From: Gammaproteobacteria bacterium | GTDB taxonomy: Bacteria; Pseudomonadota; Gammaproteobacteria; Burkholderiales; Rhodocyclaceae | NCBI GenBank assembly: GCA_018819515.1 | Contig: JAHJPX010000017.1 | Span: 62,001 to 126,000, forward strand | Direction of reading: 5' to 3' | Length of the DNA: 64,000 nt | Part shown: positions 53,427 to 64,000 of the stretch, piece by piece | Position numbering within the stretch: the first letter of the stretch is position 1 | Layout: the number at the start of each line of letters is the position of its first letter | Notes under the pieces: model-generated | Databases searched by the model: none | The model's input: the letters and a program-made list of their open reading frames with translations, nothing else | What the model was told of the DNA's origin: nothing | Translations under genes and position numbers: made by a program

Positions 53427-54083
53427 ATGCGGAGGAGCACTCTCGTTGTGTTTGCGTTTGCGCTTGCCGGGGGGCAGGCGGGGGCGGCGGGGAATCCCGA
53501 ACTCGGGCAACAGAAGGCGGCGGTCTGCATGGCCTGCCACGGACCGGACGGCAACAGTCCGGCGCTGCCGGAACCTGCGCAGCCCTGGCCGAAACTGGCC
53601 GGGCAGGTGCCCGAGTACATCGTCAAGCAGATCCACGACTTCAAGGCCGGCCGGCGCAGCAATGACCAGATGTCGCCGCAGGCGCAGATGATTGCCGATG
53701 CCGATATCGCCGACATCGCCGCCTTCTTTGCCGCCCAGCGTGTGACGCCGCAGGAAGCCGCGCAGAAAGATCTGCTGGCCAGAGGCGAGCAGATATTCCT
53801 CAAGGGCAAGGGGCGGCCGCAAGTGGTCGCCGCCTGCATCGGCTGTCACGGATTCAATGGCGTCGGCAACCGCGACTGGAGCAAGCTGATGGCCAAGCCA
53901 CCTGCGCTGCTTGCGCCGGCGATTGGTGGCCAGCACGCCAACTATCTGGTCCGGCAGCTCAAGGCCTACCGCGACGGCAGCCGCAAGAATGATCCGGGCA
54001 AGGTGATGGCCGATATCGCCGGCCGTCTCGACGAGAACGAGGTGCTCGCCGTCGCAGAGTACATCTCCACGCTGGGGCACTGA
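53427..54083 (+). CDS. Dihaem cytochrome c4-like protein
   Basis: 218-aa exported protein with a signal peptide (ALAGGQAGAAG) and two CxxCH sites (VCMACHGPDG and ACIGCHGFNG) in a tandem class I arrangement typical of cytochrome c4. Candidate axial Met residues lie in NDQMSPQAQM and GKVMADIA. It probably donates electrons to the A2-type oxidase encoded divergently. It lies 2 bp before ctaB. Confidence 0.9.
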   Translation: MRRSTLVVFAFALAGGQAGAAGNPELGQQKAAVCMACHGPDGNSPALPEPAQPWPKLAGQVPEYIVKQIHDFKAGRRSNDQMSPQAQMIADADIADIAAFFAAQRVTPQEAAQKDLLARGEQIFLKGKGRPQVVAACIGCHGFNGVGNRDWSKLMAKPPALLAPAIGGQHANYLVRQLKAYRDGSRKNDPGKVMADIAGRLDENEVLAVAEYISTLGH

Positions 54084-54085
54084 TC

Positions 54086-54982
54086 ATGCAGACCATCGAC
54101 GTCTCGCGCTTCACCCTCGGCCAGCGCTTCTCCGCCTTCTTCGCGCTCTGCAAGCCGCGCGTCAACACACTGATCGTGTTCACCGCCATGATCGGCATGT
54201 GGCTGGCCGAACCCGGCATGGCGCATCCGGCGCGCTTCTTCATCGCCTCGCTGGGGATCGCGCTGGTCGCCGGCGCGGCTGCGGCGATCAATTGTCTCGT
54301 CGAGCGCACCAGCGATGCGTTGATGGCGCGCACCAGGATGCGGGCCACCGCGCGCGGAGCGATCTCCGCCACCGAGACGCTGACGCTGGCGACCCTGATC
54401 GGCGGCATCGGCCTGTGGCTTCTGCACACCTGGGTCAACGACCTGACCATGTGGCTGACACTGGCGACCTTCCTCGGCTACGCGGTCATCTACACCATAC
54501 TGCTGAAACCGATGGGGCCGATGAACATCGTCATCGGCGGCGCTGCGGGCGCCATGCCACCCGCGCTCGGCTGGGCGGCGATGACCGGCACACTGGGCAT
54601 CGAGGCCTTCGCACTCTTCCTGCTGATCTTCCTGTGGACGCCGCCGCACTTCTGGTCGCTGGCCTGCTACCGGCGCGAGGAGTTCGCGCGCGCTTCGCTG
54701 CCCATGCTGCCGGTGACGCACGGAGTGCCCGCGACCTGCCGCCAGATCCTCATCTACACCCTGCTGCTGTCGGCGGCGACGCTGCTGCCGGTCATCATCG
54801 GCATGAGCGGCGGACTGTATCTCGTCGCGGCGCTGGCGCTGGATGCCGGTTTCCTCGCCTATGCGTTGCGCCTCGTCAGGCAATACGACGACGCTATCGC
54901 ACGCAAGTCCTTCAGGTACTCGATCGTCTACCTGACGCTACTCTTCACGGCGCTCATCGTCGACCGCCTGCTGCGTTTCTAA
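54086..54982 (+). CDS. ctaB: Protohaem IX farnesyltransferase (haem O synthase)
   Basis: 298-aa membrane prenyltransferase. The motifs NCLVERTSDALMARTRMR and the later LWTPPHFWSLACYRREEF are diagnostic of CtaB/CyoE. It makes haem O, the precursor of haem A for the aa3 oxidase. Its stop overlaps the ctaA start (TAATG). Confidence 0.96.
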   Translation: MQTIDVSRFTLGQRFSAFFALCKPRVNTLIVFTAMIGMWLAEPGMAHPARFFIASLGIALVAGAAAAINCLVERTSDALMARTRMRATARGAISATETLTLATLIGGIGLWLLHTWVNDLTMWLTLATFLGYAVIYTILLKPMGPMNIVIGGAAGAMPPALGWAAMTGTLGIEAFALFLLIFLWTPPHFWSLACYRREEFARASLPMLPVTHGVPATCRQILIYTLLLSAATLLPVIIGMSGGLYLVAALALDAGFLAYALRLVRQYDDAIARKSFRYSIVYLTLLFTALIVDRLLRF

Positions 54983-55944
54983 TGAGCCGAGCCCGCGCGA
55001 TCGCATTGCTGGCCCTGTACGTCGCGCTGGTCGTGGTGCCGCTTGGCGCCTATGTGCGCCTGTCGGATGCCGGCCTCGGCTGCCCCGACTGGCCGGGCTG
55101 CTACGGCAAACTGGTCGGTGTGCCCGACCATCCCGAAGAGCATGCGGCCGCCGCGCAGGCCTTTCCCGACAAGCCCGTCGAGGCCGGCAAGGCCTGGAAG
55201 GAAATGATCCACCGCTATGTCGCCGGCACGCTCGGGCTGCTGGTCTTCGCCGCCGGCCTTCTCGCCTGGCGTCGACGGCCGGTGGTGTCGGCGGTGCTGG
55301 CGGTGACGATTGTCTTTCAGGCGCTGCTCGGCATGTGGACTGTCACGCTGTTGCTGAAGCCGGCAATAGTGACGGCGCATCTGCTAGGCGGTATGACCGT
55401 CGTTGCCCTGTTGACCCTGCAGGCGATGATGGAGCGCGACGCCACGAACGTTCGGACCGTTCCGTCGGGCGCCTCGACGCTGGCCTGGCTGGCGCTGGTT
55501 GCGCTTGCCGTCCAGATCGGGCTTGGCGGTTGGGTGAGCAGCAATTACGCGGGTCTGGCCTGCCAGGATTTTCCGACCTGCCAAGGCGCGTGGCTGCCCG
55601 CCATGGACTTCGGTCATGGCTTCACGCTGCGGCGTGAACTCGGCTATACCGGACAAGGCGTACTGCTGCCTTTCGAGGCGCTGACGGCGATCCATTGGAG
55701 TCATCGTCTTGGCGCGTTGCTGGTGTTCCTGACGGTTGGTGCGCTGATCGTGCGCCTACGATCAGCGCCGGCCTGGCAGCCTTGGGCGTTCGTGCTGGCT
55801 GTGCTGCTGCTGCTTCAGGTCGGCCTCGGCGTCGCCAACGTATTGCTTTCGCTGCCGCTACCGCTCGCGGTGGCGCACAACTTCGGCGCAGCCCTGTTGC
55901 TATTGCACGTCGTGGCAGTCAACATGCGGCTTTCCGGGCGCTGA
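54982..55944 (+). CDS. ctaA: Haem A synthase
   Basis: 320-aa, eight-helix enzyme. The paired haem-ligand histidines are in [28 protein letters not shown] and AVAHNFGA. The cysteine pairs [10 protein letters not shown] and [10 protein letters not shown] fit type-II (disulfide-bearing) CtaA. It oxidises haem O to haem A, completing cofactor supply for coxA. A hairpin terminator spans its stop codon. Confidence 0.93.
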   Translation: MSRARAIALLALYVALVVVPLGAYVRLSDAGLGCPDWPGCYGKLVGVPDHPEEHAAAAQAFPDKPVEAGKAWKEMIHRYVAGTLGLLVFAAGLLAWRRRPVVSAVLAVTIVFQALLGMWTVTLLLKPAIVTAHLLGGMTVVALLTLQAMMERDATNVRTVPSGASTLAWLALVALAVQIGLGGWVSSNYAGLACQDFPTCQGAWLPAMDFGHGFTLRRELGYTGQGVLLPFEALTAIHWSHRLGALLVFLTVGALIVRLRSAPAWQPWAFVLAVLLLLQVGLGVANVLLSLPLPLAVAHNFGAALLLLHVVAVNMRLSGR

Positions 55945-55955
55945 GGCGCCCTTCT
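55936..55955 (+). terminator. Rho-independent terminator at the ctaA stop
   Basis: GGGCGC pairs with GCGCCC around TGAG, followed by TTCTT. A second small hairpin, TGCGGC-TCT-GCCGCA followed by TTTTCTTTTT (55979-56003), lies just before thrS and may act as a leader terminator for that gene. Confidence 0.6.
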
Positions 55956-56017
55956 TGTGCTATGATTTCGGCGCGAAGTGCGGCTCTGCCGCATTTTCTT
56001 TTTGCGGGAATCTTGCC

Positions 56018-57937
56018 ATGCCAGTCATCCGTTTGCCCGACGGGTCGGAACGCCGTTTCGCCCAGAACGTCACCGTTGCCCAGGTCGCTGCCGACATCGG
56101 CGCCGGTCTGGCCAAGGCCGCGCTCGCCGGTCGCGTGGACGGCAAGCTTGTTGACACCTCGTACGTTATCGACCGCGATGCCGCGCTGGCGATCGTTACG
56201 GACAAGGATGCCGATGGCGTCGAGATCATCCGTCACTCGACGGCGCACCTGTTGGCGTATGCGGTCAAGGAACTGTTCCCCGATGCACAGGTAACCATCG
56301 GTCCGGTGATCGAAAACGGTTTCTACTACGACTTCGCCTACCAGCGCCCGTTTACGCCCGAGGATCTCGAAACCATCGAGAAGCGCATGGCCGAGCTGGC
56401 GAAGAAGGACATTCCAGTCAGCCGCGAAGTCTGGCCGCGCGACAAGGCCGTCGAGTTCTTCAAGTCCATCGGCGAGCACTACAAGGCCGAATTGATCGCA
56501 GCCATTCCGGCCGGCGAGGACGTTTCGCTCTATCGCGAAGGCGATTTCGTCGACCTCTGCCGGGGTCCGCATGTGCCGTCGACCGGCAAGCTCAAGGTGT
56601 TCAAGCTGATGAAGGTCGCCGGCGCCTACTGGCGTGGCGATTCAAAGAACGAGCAGTTGCAGCGCATCTACGGCACGGCCTGGGCGAAGAAGGAAGACCA
56701 GGAGTCCTATCTGCATATGCTGGAAGAGGCCGAGAAGCGCGACCACCGCAAGCTCGGGCCGATGCTGGACCTTTTTCATTTGCAGGAGGAGGCGCCGGGC
56801 TCGGTGTTCTGGCACCCGCACGGCTGGCGCCTCTTCATGGACCTGATCGGCTACATGCGCGCCCGTCAGGAAGAAGCCGGTTACGTCGAGGTGAATACAC
56901 CCGACGTGATGGACCGCAGCCTGTGGGAGACCTCCGGCCACTGGTTCAACTACCGTGAAAACATGTTCACGACCCAGACCGAGGATGAGCGCGTTTTTGC
57001 GCTGAAGCCGATGAACTGCCCGGGTGGCATGCTGCTCTACAAGCAGGGCATCAAGAGTTACCGCGACTTGCCGATCCGCATGGCCGAGTTCGGCAAGGTG
57101 CATCGCTATGAACCCTCCGGCGCGCTGCACGGACTGCTGCGCGTGCGTCACTTCACGCAGGACGATGCCCACATCTTCTGTACCGAAGAGCAGATGGAGC
57201 AGGAGTGCAAGGACGTTGTCGCGCTGATCCTCGACATCTACAAGGACTTCGGCTTTTCGGATGTGCGCATCAAATTGTCGACGCGGCCCGACAACCGCAT
57301 CGGCACCGACGAGACCTGGGACAAGCTCGAAGCCGCGCTGGCGCTGGCGCTCGATCACATGGACATGGCGTATACGCTTTATCCGGGCGAGGGTGCCTTC
57401 TACGGCCCGAAGCTGGAATTCGTGCTGCGCGACGCCATCGGCCGTGACTGGCAGTGCGGTACGCTTCAGGTGGATATGAGTTTGCCGGAGCGTTTCGACC
57501 TCCATTACGTAGCTGCCGACAATACCCACAAGCGCCCCGTCATGCTGCATCGGGCACTGTTCGGGTCGCTGGAGCGTTTTGCCGGCATCCTGATCGAGCA
57601 TTACGCCGGTGCGTTGCCGCTCTGGCTGGCGCCCGTGCACGTCGTCGTGATGAGTATTTCCGAGCATCAGCAGGATTACGCCGAAGCCGTGGCGGCAGAG
57701 CTTCGGGCAGGCGGCTTGCGGGTTGACGCCGATTTGCGCGGCGAGAAAATTAACTATAAAATACGAGAACATAGCTTGATGAAGCGGCCTTATTTCGTTG
57801 TCGTTGGCGACAAGGAGAAGGCCGAAGGGTTGGTCGCCGTTCGTGCCCGGGGCAACAGGGATCTCGGGCAGATGTCCCCCAAAACCTTGATTGAACGCCT
57901 GTTGCGGGAAATTCAGGAGAGGGGCGCGGCGACCTGA
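56018..57937 (+). CDS. thrS: Threonyl-tRNA synthetase
   Basis: 639-aa class II synthetase with TGS, editing and catalytic domains. The N-terminus [14 protein letters not shown] is the TGS start. The editing motif [15 protein letters not shown] and the catalytic-domain segments [11 protein letters not shown] and [17 protein letters not shown] are visible. It leads the thrS-infC-rpmI-rplT-pheST-ihfA block. A T-rich hairpin before its start suggests attenuation or autoregulation. Confidence 0.97.
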   Translation: MPVIRLPDGSERRFAQNVTVAQVAADIGAGLAKAALAGRVDGKLVDTSYVIDRDAALAIVTDKDADGVEIIRHSTAHLLAYAVKELFPDAQVTIGPVIENGFYYDFAYQRPFTPEDLETIEKRMAELAKKDIPVSREVWPRDKAVEFFKSIGEHYKAELIAAIPAGEDVSLYREGDFVDLCRGPHVPSTGKLKVFKLMKVAGAYWRGDSKNEQLQRIYGTAWAKKEDQESYLHMLEEAEKRDHRKLGPMLDLFHLQEEAPGSVFWHPHGWRLFMDLIGYMRARQEEAGYVEVNTPDVMDRSLWETSGHWFNYRENMFTTQTEDERVFALKPMNCPGGMLLYKQGIKSYRDLPIRMAEFGKVHRYEPSGALHGLLRVRHFTQDDAHIFCTEEQMEQECKDVVALILDIYKDFGFSDVRIKLSTRPDNRIGTDETWDKLEAALALALDHMDMAYTLYPGEGAFYGPKLEFVLRDAIGRDWQCGTLQVDMSLPERFDLHYVAADNTHKRPVMLHRALFGSLERFAGILIEHYAGALPLWLAPVHVVVMSISEHQQDYAEAVAAELRAGGLRVDADLRGEKINYKIREHSLMKRPYFVVVGDKEKAEGLVAVRARGNRDLGQMSPKTLIERLLREIQERGAAT

Positions 57938-57964
57938 TTTTTTGTTTTTTTGGAGAAACGCACC

Positions 57965-58495
57965 ATCGCTCAGGATAAAGCGCAGCGCATCAACGACGAG
58001 ATCACTTCGCCCGAAGTACGGTTGGTTGGAGCGGAAGGCGAACAGATTGGCATCGTGAATATTCGTGCGGCCCTGCAAATGGCCGAGGAAGCCGAGTTGG
58101 ACCTTGTCGAGATCGCCCCGTTGGCCAAGCCGCCGGTCTGCAGGATGATGGACTTCGGCAAGTTCAAGTACCAGGAAGCCAAGCGGGCGCACGAGGCGAA
58201 GCTGAAGCAGAAACAAGTGCAGGTCAAGGAAGTGAAGTTTCGTCCGGGTACCGACGACAACGACTACCAGATCAAGCTGCGCAATCTGACCAAGTTTTTG
58301 CAGGATGGCGATAAGGCGAAAGTGACGCTGCGTTTCCGGGGTCGCGAAATGGCCCACCAGGAGTTCGGCATGCGGATGCTGGAGCGCATCAAGGGTGACC
58401 TGACGGAAGTGGCGCAGGTGGAACAGTTTCCGAAGATGGAAGGGCGGCAGTTGATCATGGTGCTGGCGCCGACCAAGAAGCAGGTGAAGCACTGA
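57965..58495 (+). CDS. infC: Translation initiation factor IF-3 with AUC start codon
   Basis: 176-aa IF-3 that keeps the 30S subunit free and proofreads start codons. [20 protein letters not shown] and [20 protein letters not shown] are conserved N-domain segments. No ATG, GTG or plausible TTG start fits. The best ribosome site (GGAG, spacing 9) precedes ATC at 57965, giving [10 protein letters not shown]. Rare start codons in infC allow IF-3 to discriminate against its own mRNA, a known autoregulatory trick. A TTG at 57950 is a weaker alternative without a Shine-Dalgarno. Confidence 0.9.
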   Translation: MAQDKAQRINDEITSPEVRLVGAEGEQIGIVNIRAALQMAEEAELDLVEIAPLAKPPVCRMMDFGKFKYQEAKRAHEAKLKQKQVQVKEVKFRPGTDDNDYQIKLRNLTKFLQDGDKAKVTLRFRGREMAHQEFGMRMLERIKGDLTEVAQVEQFPKMEGRQLIMVLAPTKKQVKH

Positions 58496-58591
58496 TTTTG
58501 TTGTAGGTAGTACCCAGAAGCGGTTTCGGGTTGTCAAAGCGTTTCCGAATCGGAATCCACCCGGCGTCGTGTCAAAAAAGGAGTCTCGGCC

Positions 58592-58789
58592 ATGCCGAAG
58601 ATGAAGACCAAGAGCGGGGCCGCCAAGCGCTTCAAAGTGCGCGGCAGCGGCAGCATCAAGCGCGCCTGTGCATTCAAGCGCCACATCCTCACCAAGAAAT
58701 CCACCAAAGTGAAACGCCATCTGCGCGGCGTGCTCACCGTGCATGAGTCGGACGTGAAATCCGTTCGCGCCATGCTGCCGAACGCTTAA
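58592..58789 (+). CDS. rpmI: 50S ribosomal protein L35
   Basis: 65-aa basic protein beginning [20 protein letters not shown], with [18 protein letters not shown]. Standard position between infC and rplT. A further Shine-Dalgarno (GGAGTC) precedes it. Confidence 0.97.
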   Translation: MPKMKTKSGAAKRFKVRGSGSIKRACAFKRHILTKKSTKVKRHLRGVLTVHESDVKSVRAMLPNA

Positions 58790-58801
58790 GGAGGGGACAC
58801 C

Positions 58802-59161
58802 ATGTCAAGAGTAAAACGCGGTGTCACGGCGCGCGCGCGCCACAAGAAGGTCCTCGCCCAGGCAAAGGGTTATCGGGGCCGTCGCTCCTCCGTCTACCGC
58901 GTCGCCAAAGAAGCGGTGATGAAGGCGGGTCAATACCAGTATCGCGACCGGCGGCAGCGCAAGCGCCAGTTCCGCGCGCTCTGGATTGCCCGTATCAACG
59001 CGGGCGCCCGCGAGCTGGGCATGAAATACAGCACGCTGATGAACGGCCTCAAGAAGGCTTCCATCGAGGTCGACCGCAAAGTGCTGGCCGATCTGGCCGT
59101 GTTCGACAAGCCGGCGTTTGCCGCCCTGGCGAATCAGGCCAAGGCCAAACTCGGCGCGTAG
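58802..59161 (+). CDS. rplT: 50S ribosomal protein L20
   Basis: 119-aa protein with the L20 sequence [20 protein letters not shown] and [21 protein letters not shown]20 is an early assembly protein and in E. coli represses rpmI-rplT translation. It lies 12 bp after rpmI and is followed by a terminator or attenuator. Confidence 0.97.
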   Translation: MSRVKRGVTARARHKKVLAQAKGYRGRRSSVYRVAKEAVMKAGQYQYRDRRQRKRQFRALWIARINAGARELGMKYSTLMNGLKKASIEVDRKVLADLAVFDKPAFAALANQAKAKLGA

Positions 59162-59189
59162 TTCCAGCAACCGCATAACGCGAGCAAGA

Positions 59190-59226
59190 GGGAGGCCTCG
59201 GGCGACCGGGGATCTCCCTTTTTTAT
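59190..59226 (+). terminator. Terminator/attenuator between rplT and pheS
   Basis: GGGAG with an inner CCTCGGG/CCGGGG fold and CTCCC, followed by TTTTTTTATTTT. It lies 5 bp before the pheS ATG. No Phe-rich leader peptide is seen, so it is probably a plain terminator or an untranslated attenuator. Confidence 0.65.
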
Positions 59227-59231
59227 TTTGA

Positions 59232-60278
<1,047 letters not shown>

Positions 60279-60284
60279 GCCGCT

Positions 60285-62663
60285 ATGCAATTCCCCGAAT
60301 CCTGGCTGCGCGCCCTCGTCAATCCGCCGCTGTCGACGGATGAACTCTGTCATCTGCTGACCATGGCTGGTCTCGAGGTGGAGGAGGCTGTGCCTGTCGC
60401 CGCCGAATTCTCGAACGTGGTTGTCGCGCGCGTGCTCTCCGCCGAGAAGCATCCGGATGCCGACAAACTCAAGCTTTGCAGCGTGGACGCGGGCGAATTC
60501 GGCGTGCTGCAAATCGTTTGCGGTGCGCCCAACGTGGCGCCGAAAATGCACGTGCCCTGTGCGCTGGTCGGCGCCAAGTTGCCCGGCATCGAGATCAAGA
60601 AGGCCAAAGTCCGCGGTATCGAGAGCTTCGGCATGCTCTGCTCGGCGCGGGAACTTGGACTCTCCGGCGATCACGGCGGCCTGCTGGTCTTGCCCGCCGA
60701 CGCGCCGATCGGCGTCGACGTACGTGAATTCCTCAATCTTGGCGACACGCTGATTACGCTCAAGCTGACGCCCAATCGCGCCGACTGCCTGTCGCTGACC
60801 GGCATTGCGCGCGAAGTCGCTGCGCTGACCGGTGCGCCGCTCAGGCTGACTGTCATCGAGCCGGTGGCGCCGACGCACGACGATACCCGTGCCGTGGTGC
60901 TCGATGCGCCCGATGCCTGCCCGCGCTACTGCGGTCGCATCGTGCGCGGCGTCGATGCCAGGACGCCAACGCCGGCCTGGATCAAGGAACGCATCGAGCG
61001 TTGCGGCGTGCGCTCCATCTCGGTCCTGGTCGACATCACCAACTACGTCATGCTCGAACTTGGCCAGCCGTTACATGCCTTCGACGATGCGCGTCTGGCT
61101 GGAACCATCCATGTGCGTTATCCGAAGCCGGGCGAAAAGCTGTTGCTGCTCAACGAGCAGACGGTCGAGCCTTCCGCCGACACGGCGCTGATTGCAGACG
61201 AGGCCAGGGCGCTGGCCATGGCCGGTATCATGGGCGGCGAGGAATCGGGCATCACAGATGCGACCACCGACTTGTTCCTCGAGAGTGCCTTCTTCACACC
61301 GACGGCGATTGCCGGCAAGGCGCGCACGTTCGGTTTCTCTTCCGACGCATCGCATCGCTATGAGCGTGGTGTCGACTTCGAACTGCAGCGCCGCGCCATC
61401 GAACGGGCGACGCGTCTGATCGTCACGATCTGCGGTGGCCGACCGGGCCCGGTGGTCGAGGCGGTATCGCCCGGACATTTGCCTGCGCGCGAGCCGGTTC
61501 GGCTGCGCACCTCGCGTGCCGCGAAGGTGCTGGGCATAGACCTGTCTGCCGACCAGATCGGCAAACTCCTGCAAGGATTGGCCACGGCCAGCGAGCGGCA
61601 GGGCGACGACTTCGTCGTGACGCCGCCTTCGTACCGCTTCGACATGGAGATCGAGGAGGATCTGATCGAAGAGATTGCCCGCCTACACGGTTACGACAAT
61701 ATCCCGGCCCCCCCTCCCAAGGCGCAGATGGCCATGCTGCCGCTGCCAGAGGAACGGCGCGGCGCGATGGCTGTGCGCCATCTACTGGCCGAGCGCGGGT
61801 ATTTCGAGGTCGTTACTTTCAGCTTCGTCGAGGCGGCCTGGGAGGCGGACTTCGCCGGTAACGCCACGCCGATCCAGCTTGCCAACCCGATCGCCAGCCA
61901 GATGGGCGTGATGCGCACGAGTCTGATCGGCGGCCTGGTCGACGTACTTGCCACCAACCGCAAACGGCAGACCGAGCGCGTGCGCGTGTTCGAAGTCGGG
62001 CGCGTGTTTTCGCGCGATCCCGCTGGTCAGACAGTGTCGGGTTTTCGTCAGCCGGTGCGCGTCGGCGGCCTGTGGGCCGGCTCGGCGCTGCCCGAGCAGT
62101 GGGGAGCCACCACACGGCCGGTCGACTTCTTCGACGTGAAGGGCGATCTGGAAGCGCTGTTGGCGCCACACTCGCTCGACTTCGAAAGGGCGAACCATCC
62201 GGCGCTGCATCCGGGGCGTGCAGCAAAAGTCAGCCTTGGCGGTACGCCGATCGGCTTCGTCGGCGAACTGCATCCGCGATGGGTACAGAAGTATGAGTTG
62301 GGGACGGCGCCGGTCGTGTTCGAGATCGAACTGGAGGCCTGGCTCGCCACGGCGATGCCGACTTACCGGGAGGTTTCCCGATTTCCGGCGGTGACCCGCG
62401 ACCTGGCCCTAACAGTCCCCCGCGACCAGGCTCTGCAGCCCCTCCTCGAAGCGCTGCGTGCCTGCGCTTCGGAGATCGTTTGCGACATCCGGCTGTTCGA
62501 TGTCTATCAGGGCAAGGGGTTGCCGGAAGGGCAAAAAAGCCTTGCGTTCCGGATAGTTATGCAACATACTGCGCGGACTCTGGGGGACGTCGAGGTCGAG
62601 GCGGCGGTGGCTGAAATGATAGAGGTGGCCGGCACGAAATTCGGCGGCGCCCTGCGTACTTAA
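60285..62663 (+). CDS. pheT: Phenylalanyl-tRNA synthetase beta subunit
   Basis: 792-aa subunit with an N-terminal tRNA-binding OB fold ([15 protein letters not shown]), B3/B4 editing domains, the B5 DNA-binding-like fold and a C-terminal anticodon-binding domain. The 24-bp motif at 62225-62248 encodes AKVSLGGTP (residues 647-655) within [21 protein letters not shown]. coli PheT has a segment of the same length here, so the motif has not changed the protein length. Confidence 0.97.
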   Translation: MQFPESWLRALVNPPLSTDELCHLLTMAGLEVEEAVPVAAEFSNVVVARVLSAEKHPDADKLKLCSVDAGEFGVLQIVCGAPNVAPKMHVPCALVGAKLPGIEIKKAKVRGIESFGMLCSARELGLSGDHGGLLVLPADAPIGVDVREFLNLGDTLITLKLTPNRADCLSLTGIAREVAALTGAPLRLTVIEPVAPTHDDTRAVVLDAPDACPRYCGRIVRGVDARTPTPAWIKERIERCGVRSISVLVDITNYVMLELGQPLHAFDDARLAGTIHVRYPKPGEKLLLLNEQTVEPSADTALIADEARALAMAGIMGGEESGITDATTDLFLESAFFTPTAIAGKARTFGFSSDASHRYERGVDFELQRRAIERATRLIVTICGGRPGPVVEAVSPGHLPAREPVRLRTSRAAKVLGIDLSADQIGKLLQGLATASERQGDDFVVTPPSYRFDMEIEEDLIEEIARLHGYDNIPAPPPKAQMAMLPLPEERRGAMAVRHLLAERGYFEVVTFSFVEAAWEADFAGNATPIQLANPIASQMGVMRTSLIGGLVDVLATNRKRQTERVRVFEVGRVFSRDPAGQTVSGFRQPVRVGGLWAGSALPEQWGATTRPVDFFDVKGDLEALLAPHSLDFERANHPALHPGRAAKVSLGGTPIGFVGELHPRWVQKYELGTAPVVFEIELEAWLATAMPTYREVSRFPAVTRDLALTVPRDQALQPLLEALRACASEIVCDIRLFDVYQGKGLPEGQKSLAFRIVMQHTARTLGDVEVEAAVAEMIEVAGTKFGGALRT
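62225..62248 (+). repeat. 24-bp dispersed motif, one mismatch
   Basis: 21 of 22 fixed positions match (G12 is T), with GT at the variable pair. It is read sense in pheT as KVSLGGTP, a frame not used by the other coding copies. Confidence 0.85.
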
Positions 62664-62685
62664 GAAAAATCGAGGGAAGCGAGCA

Positions 62686-62997
62686 ATGACGCTGACGAAG
62701 GCCGAATTGGCTGATCTGCTATTTGACAAAGTGGGCTTGAACAAGCGCGAAGCGAAAGACATGGTCGAGGCCTTTTTCGAAGAAGTGCGGACCGCGCTGC
62801 AGGCTGGCGATGGCGTCAAGCTGTCCGGCTTCGGCAATTTCCAGTTGCGCGACAAGCCCCAACGTCCCGGTCGCAACCCCAAAACCGGCGAAGAAATCCC
62901 GATTACCGCCCGACGGGTGGTAACGTTTCATGCCAGTCAGAAACTCAAGGGTTCAGTCGAGAGGGCTCACCTGAATGGCCAGCACCCAGAGGGATGA
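62686..62997 (+). CDS. ihfA: Integration host factor alpha subunit
   Basis: 103-aa HU/IHF protein. [20 protein letters not shown] and [21 protein letters not shown] are characteristic of IhfA, including the DNA-intercalating Pro in [12 protein letters not shown]. It follows pheT by 22 bp and overlaps the MerR gene by 23 bp. Confidence 0.97.
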   Translation: MTLTKAELADLLFDKVGLNKREAKDMVEAFFEEVRTALQAGDGVKLSGFGNFQLRDKPQRPGRNPKTGEEIPITARRVVTFHASQKLKGSVERAHLNGQHPEG

Positions 62998-63352
62998 GTT
63001 GCCGCCCATCCCCGCCAAACGTTATTTCACGATTGGCGAGGTAAGCGAACTGTGCGGAGTCAAACCGCATGTCCTGCGCTACTGGGAGCAGGAATTCACG
63101 CAACTCAAGCCGGTCAAGCGGCGGGGTAACCGCCGCTACTACCAGCACCACGAAGTACTGCTGGTGCGGCGTATCCGGCAGCTTCTGTACGACGAAGGAT
63201 TCACGATCAGCGGTGCGCGCAACCGCCTTGACGACGTTTCCGTCAAACGCGGCGTGTCGACCGAAAGCGCAGTTGCGCAGGATTTCGGGATGCCGGCGGG
63301 CATGTCGTTGCGGGCCGAACTGACCGGAATCATTGAATTACTGCGGGTTTGA
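62975..63352 (+). CDS. MerR-family regulator downstream of ihfA
   Basis: 125-aa regulator with the MerR winged helix ([20 protein letters not shown] and [20 protein letters not shown]). This gene follows pheT-ihfA in many proteobacteria and is conserved but poorly characterised. No metal-binding cysteine pair is seen in the C-terminal part, so it is not a classical metal sensor. Confidence 0.93.
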   Translation: MASTQRDELPPIPAKRYFTIGEVSELCGVKPHVLRYWEQEFTQLKPVKRRGNRRYYQHHEVLLVRRIRQLLYDEGFTISGARNRLDDVSVKRGVSTESAVAQDFGMPAGMSLRAELTGIIELLRV

Positions 63353-63378
63353 GCGCGCCTCTGATACAATTCGCGCCG

Positions 63379-63456
<78 letters not shown>

Positions 63457-63464
63457 AGACTATA

Positions 63465-63501
63465 AAAGGGTTTCCGGTTCATCGCCGGAAACCCTTTTTC
63501 T
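63465..63501 (+). terminator. Rho-independent terminator after tRNA-Pro
   Basis: AAAGGGTTTCCGG pairs with CCGGAAACCCTTT around TTCATCG, followed by TTCTTTG. The A-run on the left side could allow bidirectional use. Confidence 0.85.
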
Positions 63502-63677
63502 TTGATTTCTGATCTAGGGGAACCACTGGGGGAACCTGACCCACCTTGCAACTTGCGTTGTACAGGCGAAGCGACTACTCTTCATAAGAGGAGAACCGTC
63601 GAATACTGAGGAGACAAGTTGTAGCGAGTCCTCCGTTCAAGGCGGAAACCATTTGGCCTTTGCAGAGAGGGGTTGTC

Positions 63678-63893
63678 ATGGATATTGGTTCTATTAGTTC
63701 GACCGCCAGCGCGGCATCTCAACAGCTTCTGACCGATCAGGCCCGGCAAACCGAGCCAGCACGCCAAGCGAGTCCTGCGAAGGAATCGGTGGAGGCCAGC
63801 CAGGACAATAAATCGGCGGAGAACAGCCAGCCCCAGCCTGTCGTCAATACTCAGGGTCAGGTGACGGGCACGATCGTCAATACGATCGTCTGA
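63678..63893 (+). CDS. Small uncharacterised hydrophilic protein
   Basis: 71-aa protein (MDIGSISSTASAASQQLL onward) rich in Gln, Ser and Ala, ending GQVTGTIVNTIV. GAGAGGGG precedes the ATG. It loosely resembles small putative motility proteins of the YjfB type (MDI-start, N-x-x-GQ-x-x-G-x-x-x-NT end), but I cannot confirm this. No membrane segment is seen. Nothing is recognised in the last 107 bases of the window. Confidence 0.5.
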   Translation: MDIGSISSTASAASQQLLTDQARQTEPARQASPAKESVEASQDNKSAENSQPQPVVNTQGQVTGTIVNTIV

Positions 63894-64000
63894 GAAGCGG
63901 AGATATTCCGGCTCAGCTGCCTCGCAGCCGATAGCTTCTGCGGCTTCAGTTTTCCTTGAGTACCCGCCGCAGCGCGTTGCCACATTGGTCTTCGGCAGAT

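Noticed and set aside
56412..56436. Partial match to the 24-bp motif in thrS (AGTCAGCCG)
   Set aside because: Only nine contiguous bases match and the rest diverges; consistent with chance.

Overview
The window is about 64 kb of a GC-rich (roughly 63-65 %, by eye) betaproteobacterial chromosome. Gene content and protein sequences fit a Rhodocyclales- or Sterolibacteriaceae-like free-living, respiring bacterium: the thrS-infC-rpmI-rplT-pheST-ihfA-merR block, prfB-lysS-mnmC, an A2-type aa3 oxidase cluster, a hydrogenase/nickel region, several c-di-GMP enzymes and an RpfE-like protein upstream of recJ. The genus is inferred. Nothing in the window is a prophage, an IS element, a CRISPR array or an rRNA operon.

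Layout. 1-9.5 kb is a nickel/hydrogenase region: the 3' end of hypE, an unknown 106-aa gene, nikR, a large GGDEF/EAL protein, a thioesterase, a decayed barrel gene, a cbiMQO/nikMQO nickel-cobalt ECF transporter and a hupK-like gene. 9.5-18.9 kb is mixed: WYL and MmyB-type regulators, a nitroreductase, a haem-oxygenase-like split-barrel protein, a hemerythrin-like protein, a CZB-domain protein, leuCD, a small low-GC patch and a toxin-antitoxin pair. 18.9-25.2 kb has cimA, a UbiA/MenA prenyltransferase, a TlpA-type lipoprotein, HU, rdgC, tRNA-Val(CAC) and gltX. 25.2-40.7 kb has two paralogous membrane proteins flanking a PAS-GGDEF-EAL-CZB protein, then prfB-lysS-mnmC, a Cache-GGDEF protein, rpfE-like/recJ, lolCD and an orphan ParA. 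40.7-47.3 kb has the N-degron transferases aat and bpt, a pilin, acuI, a response regulator, prpE and tRNA-Val(GAC). 47.4-55.9 kb is a terminal-oxidase district: an oxidase subunit-I-like protein, SCO-coxA-coxB-SCO-coxC on the minus strand, and cytochrome c4-ctaB-ctaA on the plus strand. 56-63.5 kb is the translation block ending in tRNA-Pro(GGG).

The most striking signal is not a gene. A 24-bp motif, AAAAGTCAGCCGTGGC + G + two variable bases + ACGCC, occurs about 17-18 times in both orientations. Five copies match all 22 fixed positions and six more miss only one. Most copies lie inside conserved genes (gltX, recJ, mnmC, aat, pheS, pheT, a SCO gene, menA and others) and are read in five different frames. 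Where I can compare with the protein families from memory they cause little or no length change. The remaining copies lie at or just after stop codons. This resembles a DNA-uptake-type or other selected genome-wide signal more than a transposing element. I do not recognise it.

How the genes work together: NikR, NikMQO, HypE and HupK serve nickel homeostasis and [NiFe]-hydrogenase maturation, with the hydrogenase itself presumably upstream of the window. LeuCD and CimA supply branched-chain amino acid precursors. AcuI and PrpE converge on propionyl-CoA. The oxidase genes, two SCO copper chaperones, a dihaem cytochrome c and haem A synthesis (CtaA, CtaB) make one respiratory unit. Four GGDEF-family proteins, one with a zinc-binding CZB domain, indicate heavy c-di-GMP control.
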